Assembly: GCA_002256985.1 (NCBI GenBank)
Contig: NCGO01000001.1
Span: forward strand, 682,001 to 746,000
Reading direction: 5' to 3'
DNA from: Novosphingobium sp. 28-62-57
GTDB taxonomy: Bacteria > Pseudomonadota > Alphaproteobacteria > Sphingomonadales > Sphingomonadaceae
DNA length: 64,000 nucleotides
The notes under the pieces are model-generated. The model made no database searches. It was given only the letters and a program-made list of their open reading frames with translations, and was not told the origin of the DNA. The stretch's first letter is position 1. Each line of letters starts with the position of its first letter. Made by a program: the position numbers and the translations under genes. Shown here piece by piece: positions 55,794-64,000 of this stretch.

Positions 55794-56285
55794 CTAAATC
55801 GCCTTGCACTGCACGTTGCCGGCAGCCTCATACACGGGCCGTTCGAATGGGTCGGTGATCACCAGCTTGCCATCGAAATGTTCACTGGTCCCCACCGGCT
55901 CAACCGGCCCGGTTGCGCTGAGCGTGAGCGCATATTCCTTGCCGGTGTAGCGCGACCAACTGCCCTTGGGCAGCTTGGCCGAGCCCGTATCAGGCGCGAG
56001 GATCTGGATTTCTCCGTTGATTTTCAACACGCCGCGCGTGTCCTGCGCCAGCAGCACCGCGCCGATCCCACCGCCTTCGGCCACAAAGGCGCAGCCGGTG
56101 CCGTGGAGCTTGTTTTTTGAAATATCGGGATAAAGGATCGCCTGAGGGGCAATCGGCTCCACCGGCGGCTTCCCATCCTGCGCCTTCTCCACCGCCGCAA
56201 TGGCTTCGGCGTCGGTCGGCTCCTGCTCCGCAGAACAAGCTGAAAGCGCGAGCAAAATCAGAGGGATATGCGCCAATCTTGCCAT
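55794..56285 (-). CDS. Small lipoprotein of unknown function
   Basis: A 163-residue protein with a lipoprotein signal (MARLAHIPLILLALSACS, lipobox LSAC) and an acidic linker, followed by a compact domain with two Cys (one in GTGCAFVAEGGG, one near the C-terminus in VQCKAI) that could form a disulfide, and segments GSWSRYTGKEYALTL and LVITDPFERPVYEA. No enzyme motif is visible. It starts one base after the mutL stop and is therefore co-transcribed with it, though a functional link is not evident. Similar small lipoproteins follow mutL in other sphingomonads as far as I recall. Confidence 0.78.
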   Translation of the reverse strand: MARLAHIPLILLALSACSAEQEPTDAEAIAAVEKAQDGKPPVEPIAPQAILYPDISKNKLHGTGCAFVAEGGGIGAVLLAQDTRGVLKINGEIQILAPDTGSAKLPKGSWSRYTGKEYALTLSATGPVEPVGTSEHFDGKLVITDPFERPVYEAAGNVQCKAI

Positions 56286-56286
56286 G

Positions 56287-58086
56287 TCACTTTCTCCCGA
56301 ACAGCTTTTCGATATCCCCGTGCGCCAGCTTCACCCAAGTCGGCCGTCCGTGATTGCACTGGCCCGACCGTGGCGTCACTTCCATCTCGCGCAACAACGC
56401 ATTCATCTCCGCCACCGACAGCGTGCGCCCCGCGCGGACCGAGCCGTGGCAGGCCATCGTGGCGAGGACGAGGTCGAGCTTTTCTCCCAACAGCAGCGCA
56501 TCGCCGTTTGCCGCGAGATCGTCGGCGACGTCGGCGACCAGCTTTGCCGGATGGCCTTTGGCGAGGGCGGCGGGAATGGCGCGTACGAGCATCGCGTTGG
56601 GGCCGAAGCGTTCGAGCGCGAGGCCGAATTCTGCAAGTTTCCCAGCGGCTTCCTCGAGCCGGTCACAAGCCGCTTCTTCAAGTTCGACCACTTCGGGGAT
56701 CAGCAGCGCTTGCGATGGGGCCGTGCCCTGCCCCGCTCCGGCAGAGCGCAGGCGTTCAAGGACGAGGCGTTCGTGCGCGGCGTGCTGGTCGACGATGACG
56801 AGGCCGTCTTCGGCTTCCGCCACGATGTAAGTGTTTGAAATCTGGCCCCTCGCTACACCCAACGGGTGCTGCGCCGCATCGGCCACCGGTTCGGCGGCGA
56901 CTTCGGCGCGGGCCGAAAGCGGAGCCATGACCGATTGTTCATACCCGCGCCAAGCCAGACCCGCCTCGGACACTCGCGGTTCGGGCCGCCAGGGCTGGCC
57001 GAAAATGTTGCCCTGCGAGGCACTTGGCGGTGGCGGCGCAATCGGCTCTGCCTGCCACGCCGCCATCGCGCTGGCCGTGGGAGCCTGCGCGCTGCGCTGA
57101 TCCCCGGTGGACAGGGCATGGCGCAGCCCGGAGACGACCATGCCGCGCACGTAGGCCGGATCGCGGAAGCGGACTTCGGATTTGGCGGGGTGGACGTTGA
57201 CGTCAACCTCGCTGGCGGGAACCTGCAGGAACAGCGCGAGCACCGCGTGGCGATCACGCGCCAGCATATCGGCATAGGCCCCGCGCACCGCGCCGATCAG
57301 CAGGCGGTCCTTCACCGGGCGGCCGTTGACGAACAGGTACTGGTGGTCGGCAACGCCGCGATTGAAGGTGGGCAGGCCCGCGATGCCGGTCAGGTGATAG
57401 TCGCCGCGCACCAGATCGACCGTGACCGCATTGCCCGCCAGTTCGCGCGCGACCAGTTGGGCCACGCGCGCTTCCAGCGTTTCGCCGCCCTGCACCTGAA
57501 TCGCGCGGCGGCCATCGTGTTCGAGCGTGAAACCGAGGTCCGGCCGGGCCATGGCAAGGCGGCGCACGACATCGGATGCAGCGGCCCATTCCGAACGCGG
57601 GCTGCGCAGGAATTTGCGGCGCGCGGGGATTTTTTCGAACAGCTGCTCCACCCGCACCCGCGTGCCGGGCGGCAGCGCGGCGGGGCCTTCGGAGACGAGC
57701 GCGCCGTTGTCGACGACACGCTTCCAGCCTTCAGCCGAACCTTGAGGTCTAGATTCGATGGTAATGCGCGCGACCGAGGCAATGGAGGGCAGCGCTTCAC
57801 CGCGAAAGCCAAGAGTTTCGACCATTTCGATTGCTTCGTCGGGCAATTTGGACGTGGCGTGGCGTTCCAGCGCCAGCGCGATTTCATCCGCGTCCATGCC
57901 GCAGCCATCGTCGGACACCTCGATCATCGCCAACCCGCCTTCGGAAAGGCGCACGTGGATGTGTCCAGCGCCTGCATCAATTGCGTTTTCGACCAGTTCC
58001 TTAAGCGCGCTGGCGGGGCGTTCGACGACCTCTCCGGCAGCGATGCGGTTGATCAAAGTTTCAGGAAGGCGGCGGATGACTCGCAT
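56287..58086 (-). CDS. mutL: DNA mismatch repair protein MutL (with endonuclease motif)
   Basis: GHKL ATPase that couples MutS recognition to strand incision. The 599-residue protein has the ATP-binding motifs (ELVENAIDAGA, DDGCGMD, HATSKL, TLGFRGEALPSIAS) and the N-terminal domain closing VNVHPAKSEVRF. After a variable Pro/Ala linker the C-terminal domain carries D433-Q-H-A-x2-E439-x4-E444, the endonuclease motif of MutL proteins from bacteria lacking MutH, plus ACHGS and QCNHGRPT zinc-site motifs. It thus nicks DNA itself. It is divergent from mreB. Confidence 0.96.
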   Translation of the reverse strand: MRVIRRLPETLINRIAAGEVVERPASALKELVENAIDAGAGHIHVRLSEGGLAMIEVSDDGCGMDADEIALALERHATSKLPDEAIEMVETLGFRGEALPSIASVARITIESRPQGSAEGWKRVVDNGALVSEGPAALPPGTRVRVEQLFEKIPARRKFLRSPRSEWAAASDVVRRLAMARPDLGFTLEHDGRRAIQVQGGETLEARVAQLVARELAGNAVTVDLVRGDYHLTGIAGLPTFNRGVADHQYLFVNGRPVKDRLLIGAVRGAYADMLARDRHAVLALFLQVPASEVDVNVHPAKSEVRFRDPAYVRGMVVSGLRHALSTGDQRSAQAPTASAMAAWQAEPIAPPPPSASQGNIFGQPWRPEPRVSEAGLAWRGYEQSVMAPLSARAEVAAEPVADAAQHPLGVARGQISNTYIVAEAEDGLVIVDQHAAHERLVLERLRSAGAGQGTAPSQALLIPEVVELEEAACDRLEEAAGKLAEFGLALERFGPNAMLVRAIPAALAKGHPAKLVADVADDLAANGDALLLGEKLDLVLATMACHGSVRAGRTLSVAEMNALLREMEVTPRSGQCNHGRPTWVKLAHGDIEKLFGRK

Positions 58087-58103
58087 GGCCCGACAAGGCC
58101 TAG

Positions 58104-59321
<1,218 letters not shown>

Positions 59322-59432
59322 GTTCGCAACGGCGCGGAAGGGCGGGTCCAAGGGGTTAAGGCTCAGGGCCCGTTCACGTGACGGAGTGCATCGAGGTGCG
59401 CAAGGGTCGTGCCGGATTGAAAGGGTGATCGG

Positions 59433-60338
59433 ATGGCGCGGTCGCAGGACCGGCGCCCGGGCTATTCGCGCAGGGCGCAGTACGGGGTATTCACCGGCTA
59501 CGTGATCGCCATTCTGGGCGTCGTGGCCGGCGTTGTCGTGCTTGTCGTGTCGCTGATCAATCCCGATGCTTTCTCGTTTGCCCGCAGCGCCGCTGCCGAA
59601 GTGGCGCGGCCGATGGGCAAGGCCGGTGCGGCTGGCCGGGCTGGTGGTCAGGGCGTGTTTGCGGCTGTGGGCGCCTATTTCAAGGCTGGGCAACAGAACG
59701 CCGAACTGCGCCGCGAGGTTGAGGCCGCGCGCGCGCAGGCCATTTCGGCGCAAGCGCTGGCCGATGAAAATCGGCGGTTGAAGGCGCTGCTCGGGATCGT
59801 TGAACCGGCCCGCAAGCCAGTGGCCACAGCGCATCTGATCGGTTCGACCGCGGAAAGCACGAGGCGTTTTGCCGTCATCGATGCGGGCTTTGCCGATGGC
59901 GTGCGCGCGGGCCAACCGGTGCGGGCCGCATCGGGCCTGATCGGGCGGGTGATCGAGGCCGGGCCGCGCACCGCGCGCGTGTTGCTGATCACCGATCCGG
60001 ACAACGTCGTGCCGGTGCGCCGGGCGAGCGATGGGCTTTCCGCTTTTGTGCAGGGCGCTTCTGATGGGCGGATCGACATTCGCCTGATCAACATGGGCGT
60101 GAACCCGATCAAGGCGGGTGATGTCTTTGTGACGTCCGGATCCGGGGGCCTCTATCCGCCCGGCATCCCGGTGGCCGTGGCCACAAGTGCGCACCGTGAT
60201 GGCGCAACCGGACACCTAGCCGCTGATCCGGCCGACCACGTTTATGTCGTGGTGGAGCAAGCTTTCAGCCCGCAGGCCCGCGCCGATCTGGAACGCCTGA
60301 TCGAGGATGGCGCGAAGACCGCCGTTGACGTGCCGTGA
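59433..60338 (+). CDS. mreC: Rod-shape-determining protein MreC
   Basis: Periplasmic scaffold of the elongasome. The 301-residue protein has one N-terminal membrane helix (about residues 18-43, VFTGYVIAILGVVAGVVVLVV inside it), a coiled coil near 78-115 (QNAELRREVEAARAQ...ENRRLKALLG), and the two beta-barrel domains (VIDAGFADGVRAGQPV; VTSGSGGLYPPGIPVA). It follows mreB by 111 nt with AAGGG before the start, and overlaps mreD by four bases (GTGA). Confidence 0.94.
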   Translation: MARSQDRRPGYSRRAQYGVFTGYVIAILGVVAGVVVLVVSLINPDAFSFARSAAAEVARPMGKAGAAGRAGGQGVFAAVGAYFKAGQQNAELRREVEAARAQAISAQALADENRRLKALLGIVEPARKPVATAHLIGSTAESTRRFAVIDAGFADGVRAGQPVRAASGLIGRVIEAGPRTARVLLITDPDNVVPVRRASDGLSAFVQGASDGRIDIRLINMGVNPIKAGDVFVTSGSGGLYPPGIPVAVATSAHRDGATGHLAADPADHVYVVVEQAFSPQARADLERLIEDGAKTAVDVP

Positions 60339-60889
60339 TTTTCGAAGCGCTGGTCAAATCCCCGGAAGACCTTGTGCCCAAGCGGATCAACCGCGCGCCC
60401 TGGCCCGCGTTTGCCATGGGCCTGCCCTGGGCCACGATCATGCTGGCATCGATGGCAACCTTTTCGCCGGTGGTGGCATCGGCCCCGGTCGTGCCGCCGC
60501 TGGCCTATATGATGCTGCTGGCCTGGCGCATGATGCGCCCTGGCATGTTGCCAATCTGGGCGGGGCTGCCGCTGGGTTTCTGGGACGATCTTTATTCCGG
60601 CCAGCCGTTCGGATCGGGCATCGTGCTGTGGTCTGTCACCATGCTGGCGATGGAATTGATTGACGAGCGGTTTTTGTGGCGGGGCTTCGGGCAAGACTGG
60701 CTGGCGGCCTGTGGGCTGATGACGGCCTACCTTGGCCTTTGCGCCGCAATTGCCGGGCTTGCCACCGGGTATCCGCTACCGATGGTGATTGTGCCGCAAG
60801 TGCTGGTTTCGCTGGCGCTCTATCCGGTGATCACGCGCGTGGTTGCGCTGTTTGACCGCATTCGCCTGCTGCCGTTGAAAAGGCTCTGA
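60335..60889 (+). CDS. mreD: Rod-shape-determining protein MreD
   Basis: Small integral membrane component of the elongasome, 184 residues with about five hydrophobic helices and the conserved GLPLGFWDDLYSGQPFGSGI segment. It starts at a GTG overlapping the mreC stop and ends five bases before mrdA. Sequence similarity in this family is low, so context carries much of the call. Confidence 0.9.
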   Translation: MIFEALVKSPEDLVPKRINRAPWPAFAMGLPWATIMLASMATFSPVVASAPVVPPLAYMMLLAWRMMRPGMLPIWAGLPLGFWDDLYSGQPFGSGIVLWSVTMLAMELIDERFLWRGFGQDWLAACGLMTAYLGLCAAIAGLATGYPLPMVIVPQVLVSLALYPVITRVVALFDRIRLLPLKRL

Positions 60890-60894
60890 AGCTC

Positions 60895-62973
60895 ATGGCC
60901 AAGCTGCCGATGACTTCGGCCATCCTGACCAACCGGTTTGAACGGCGCACTTTTGTGCTGGGCGCGCTGCAAGGCGGCGTGGGTGTGTTGCTGGCGACGC
61001 GGCTGGGCTTTCTGGCGGTTGCACAGAACGAGAAGTATCAGGCCGCATCGGAAAGCAACCGCGTCAACCTGACGTTGATCCCGCCGCGGCGTGGCTGGGT
61101 GCTGGACCGGTTTGGCAAGCCACTGGCATCGAACCGCGCCGATTTCCGCGTCGATCTGATTCCCGATCGCATGGCCAATCCCGAACAGACCTTGCAGACT
61201 CTGGCCGGGCTGCTCTCGCTGCCGCCTGACAGAGTGCGCGACATTCGTGATCGGATGGACAAGGCGCGCGGGTTTCAGCCGGTGGAAGTGGCGGCAAGTC
61301 TGGACTGGGACAAGTTTGCCGCCGTTTCCGTGCGCTTGCCCGAATTGCCCGGGGTGATCCCGCAGAAGGGCTATTCGCGGTTTTATCCGTATGGCGCGGC
61401 GGTGGGCCACATGGTCGGCTATGTCGGCGCGGCATCGGCGGAGGATTACGAGAAGGAGCGCAATGCGCTGCTCGTCACGCCGGGGTTCAAGATCGGCAAG
61501 GACGGGCTGGAAAAGCACTTCGAGGCGCGGTTGCGCGGGGTGCCGGGCGCGCGGCGCGTAGAGGCGACCGCTTCAGGCCGGATCGTGCGCGATTTGGGCA
61601 CGCGCGAGGATGTGCCGGGCAAGCCGATCCAGCTGACGATCAATGCCGGCCTGCAGGATTACGCCGCACGGCGCATTGGGCTGGAATCCGGGTCTGTCGT
61701 GGTGATGGACTGCGAGACCGGCGATATTCTGGCGATGGCATCGATGCCAAGCTTTGATCCGAACAGCTTTTCCGATGGTATCGGGCGCATCGAGTGGAAG
61801 ATGCTGTCCGAGGATGACCACGTACCGTTGCGCAACAAGGTGCTGCGCGGGCTCTATCCGCCGGGGTCGACGGTGAAGCCGATGGTGGCGATGGCGTTCC
61901 TGGAAGCGGGGCTGGACCCTTCGGCCAGCGTCGGTTGCGGTGGCGGCTTGCGCGTGGGCAATCGCGTGTTCCACTGCTGGAACCGGCGCGGGCATGGCTC
62001 GGTCGATATGGCCAAGGGCATTTACCAGTCGTGCGATGTCTATTTCTACCACTTCGCGCAGAAGATCGGGATGGACAAGATTGCGGCCATGGCGCGGCGG
62101 CTGGGTCTCGGGCAGGAATTTCCGATGCCCTACCCCGGCCAGTCCTATGGCACGGTGCCTGATCCTGCTTGGAAGCAGAAGAAATACGGCAAGGAATGGG
62201 CGGTTTACGACACCGTCAACGCCACGATTGGCCAGGGCTACATGCTGGTCAATCCGCTGCAGCAGGCGGTAATGTCGGCCCGCATCGCTTCGGGGCGTGA
62301 AGTGATGCCGCGGCTGCTGCTGGACCGGAATGCGCCTTTGCCAAAGCCGATGGGGTTTCGGCAAGATCACCTCGATTTCATCCACGCCGCGATGAGCGAG
62401 GTGGTAAATGGGCGTGGCACCGCAGGGCGCGCGAAGCTGCCAGTCGATGTGCTGATGGCGGGCAAGACCGGGACAGCGCAGGTCGTCGGCCTGAACCTGT
62501 CCAACGGCAAGAGCGGCATCTGGAAGTACCGCGATCACGGGCACTTCATCGCCTTTGCCCCGTTCGACAAGCCGAAGTATGCCTGCGCGGTGGTGATCGA
62601 GCATGGGGGTGGATCGGGCGCTGCCTATCCCATTGCGCGCGATGTGATGACGTATATTTTCGATCAGGGCAAAGCGATGGCCGTGCTGGAAGAGTTCGAA
62701 AAGCAGTGGGGTGGCAATGTGCAACAGCGCATGGCCGCGCGCTATGACCTGTTTGCGGCCAAGTATGGCGCAACTGCGCCCAAGCCGGTGCCTGATGATG
62801 CCGAGCTGACCGAACGGGCCGATGCCGCGCGCAAGCCCGCCGGAGAGCCTGCCATCGCGCAGACCGCTGCGGCATCGCCTGCGCCAGAGCCGGAGCAGGC
62901 TGGTGCGGGCGCTACGCCCGTTGCCGGACCATCGCCAACGGCCTCGGCCACGGCAGCGGCGGGAGCGCAATAG
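60895..62973 (+). CDS. mrdA: Penicillin-binding protein 2 (class B, elongasome transpeptidase)
   Basis: Cross-links peptidoglycan during lateral growth, partner of RodA. The 692-residue protein has an N-terminal membrane helix (about 20-43), the dimerisation/pedestal domain (RRGWVLDRFGKPLASNRADFRVDLIPDR; KGYSRFYPYG), and the transpeptidase domain with active S325-x-x-K328 (PGSTVKP), SCD in the second motif (YQSCDVYFYHFA) and KTGT (AGKTGTAQV). A long Ala/Pro/Glu-rich tail after about residue 620 is probably disordered. The stop overlaps the rodA start by one base. Confidence 0.96.
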   Translation: MAKLPMTSAILTNRFERRTFVLGALQGGVGVLLATRLGFLAVAQNEKYQAASESNRVNLTLIPPRRGWVLDRFGKPLASNRADFRVDLIPDRMANPEQTLQTLAGLLSLPPDRVRDIRDRMDKARGFQPVEVAASLDWDKFAAVSVRLPELPGVIPQKGYSRFYPYGAAVGHMVGYVGAASAEDYEKERNALLVTPGFKIGKDGLEKHFEARLRGVPGARRVEATASGRIVRDLGTREDVPGKPIQLTINAGLQDYAARRIGLESGSVVVMDCETGDILAMASMPSFDPNSFSDGIGRIEWKMLSEDDHVPLRNKVLRGLYPPGSTVKPMVAMAFLEAGLDPSASVGCGGGLRVGNRVFHCWNRRGHGSVDMAKGIYQSCDVYFYHFAQKIGMDKIAAMARRLGLGQEFPMPYPGQSYGTVPDPAWKQKKYGKEWAVYDTVNATIGQGYMLVNPLQQAVMSARIASGREVMPRLLLDRNAPLPKPMGFRQDHLDFIHAAMSEVVNGRGTAGRAKLPVDVLMAGKTGTAQVVGLNLSNGKSGIWKYRDHGHFIAFAPFDKPKYACAVVIEHGGGSGAAYPIARDVMTYIFDQGKAMAVLEEFEKQWGGNVQQRMAARYDLFAAKYGATAPKPVPDDAELTERADAARKPAGEPAIAQTAAASPAPEPEQAGAGATPVAGPSPTASATAAAGAQ

Positions 62974-64000
62974 TGCCGCGCGCCTATGTCCCTGCCGCAA
63001 TTGCCCGCCAGCCTTGGGGGGTGCTGCTGCCGCTGATGGCGCTGGTGGGGTTTGGCGCTGCCGTGCTGGATTCGGCGGCGGGCGGGCGGTTCGACATCTG
63101 GGCCTTGTCGCATCTCGTGCGGTTCAGTGTGTTTCTGGTGATGGCAATGATCATCGCGCGCCTGCCGCAGCAATTGTTCCGGCAGATGGCCCTGCCCGCC
63201 TATGGCGTGCTGTGCGCGCTGCTGGTGCTGGTAGAGCTGATCGGCGGTATGGGCGGCGGCAGTCAACGCTGGCTGAACCTGGGGTTCATGACGCTGCAGC
63301 CATCGGAACTGATGAAGCCGGGCATCGTGCTGGTGCTGGCATGGTTCTATTCGGTGCTGCCGGTGGGCGAGACGCAAAGCTGGCGGGCTTTGGGACCGGC
63401 GGCGGTGCTGCTGGGCATTCCGGCAGGGCTGGTCATGCTGCAACCTGATCTTGGCACCGGGCTTGCCATCACGTTCGGTGCGGTGGTGGTGATGTTCATG
63501 GCGGGGCTGCCGCTGCGCTGGTTTCTGGGCGCGGGCGCGGCTGCGCTGATCATCGCCCCCATCGCCTTCTTCACGCTGCTGCGCGAATATCAGCGCAACC
63601 GCGTGTTGACGTTCCTCGATCCTGAAAGCGACCCACTCGGCACCGGCTATCACATCACCCAGTCCAAGATTGCTATCGGTTCGGGCGGCTTTATCGGCAA
63701 GGGATTTGGCAATGGATCGCAAAGCCACCTCAACTACCTGCCCGAATCGCACACCGACTTTGTCTATGCGACAATGGCTGAAGAGTGGGGCATGGTGGGC
63801 GGCTTGTTTGTGCTGATCGTGTTCGGCCTCATCTTTCGCTGGGGATTGAAAGTATCGCTGGCCGCGCCCGACCGCTTTTCGCGGTTGCTGGCCAGCGGCA
63901 TGACGATGACGATCTTCTTTTACATGTGCATCAACCTGATGATGGTGATGGGCCTTGCGCCGGTGGTGGGAATCCCGCTGCCGTGGATGAGCCATGGCGG
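62973..64000 (+). CDS. rodA: Peptidoglycan glycosyltransferase RodA (cut by right edge)
   Basis: SEDS-family polymerase that makes glycan strands with PBP2. It starts at a GTG overlapping the mrdA stop (TAGTG). The 342 visible residues have many membrane helices and the SEDS blocks GSQRWLNLGFMTLQPSELMK, LQPDLGTG with the catalytic-site Asp, and the ending GLAPVVGIPLPWMSHGG, which is close to the normal C-terminal helices. Only the last ~30 residues should be missing. Confidence 0.95.
   Translation, partial: MPRAYVPAAIARQPWGVLLPLMALVGFGAAVLDSAAGGRFDIWALSHLVRFSVFLVMAMIIARLPQQLFRQMALPAYGVLCALLVLVELIGGMGGGSQRWLNLGFMTLQPSELMKPGIVLVLAWFYSVLPVGETQSWRALGPAAVLLGIPAGLVMLQPDLGTGLAITFGAVVVMFMAGLPLRWFLGAGAAALIIAPIAFFTLLREYQRNRVLTFLDPESDPLGTGYHITQSKIAIGSGGFIGKGFGNGSQSHLNYLPESHTDFVYATMAEEWGMVGGLFVLIVFGLIFRWGLKVSLAAPDRFSRLLASGMTMTIFFYMCINLMMVMGLAPVVGIPLPWMSHG

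Overview
The window is a GC-rich stretch of chromosome from an alphaproteobacterium, most probably a sphingomonad (Novosphingobium-like). I base this on gene content and order and on protein character, not on a database search. Supporting points are a pyruvate dehydrogenase E1 beta fused to a lipoyl domain, an Entner-Doudoroff operon (zwf-pgl-edd-glk), a TonB-receptor-centred sugar locus with a flavin-dependent halogenase, a PEP-CTERM surface protein, Flp/Tad pilus genes scattered over several sites, and several families of intergenic palindromic repeats. Genes are packed tightly, with many 1-4 nt stop/start overlaps. I saw no insertion sequence, prophage, CRISPR array or rRNA.

Layout. 0-8.2 kb: lipA (cut by the left edge), a beta-carbonic anhydrase, an exported TPR protein, then gyrA, a DUF952 protein, trmFO and an EF-hand protein. 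8.3-16.4 kb: a degenerate phytoene-synthase-like protein, three Tad pilus genes (TadG with a vWA domain and two TadE proteins), pdhB/pdhA, two identical tandem tRNA-Arg(ACG) genes, mutT and two Flp pilins. 16.4-24.8 kb: an M48 protease, accA, xerD, an unknown 646-residue protein preceded by an unlisted 45-residue membrane protein, aroK-aroB, and a PaaG-like crotonase.

24.9-47.6 kb is one continuous carbohydrate-catabolism superlocus. It holds glk-edd-pgl-zwf; GH97 and GH13 alpha-glucosidases; a ROK fructokinase; an operon of TonB receptor, flavin halogenase, TPR/2OG-Fe(II) oxygenase and GH32; a LacI regulator; and an operon of sucrose-type transporter, GH36 and GH68. Together these could take up sucrose, raffinose-type sugars, fructans and malto-oligosaccharides, split them to glucose and fructose, phosphorylate them and send them into the Entner-Doudoroff pathway. 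A 12-bp palindrome, GCAATCGATTGC, occurs exactly or nearly so in front of the receptor and the transporter and just inside the GH68 gene, with a half-site between GH13 and fructokinase. It is the likely LacI operator.

47.7-64 kb: an EamA transporter, cpaF (the Tad ATPase, alone), rplY, pth, a PEP-CTERM protein with Ser-Thr/Gly repeats, a TPR lipoprotein, ychF, a small lipoprotein after mutL, and the rod-shape operon mreB-mreC-mreD-mrdA-rodA, whose last gene is cut by the right edge.

Most worth a second look are the co-translated halogenase/2OG-oxygenase pair inside a sugar regulon, the putative LacI operator set, the two-hairpin intergenic repeat whose arms differ in a covarying way, the dispersed Tad system with a putative calcium-binding TadE, and the 45-residue membrane protein.
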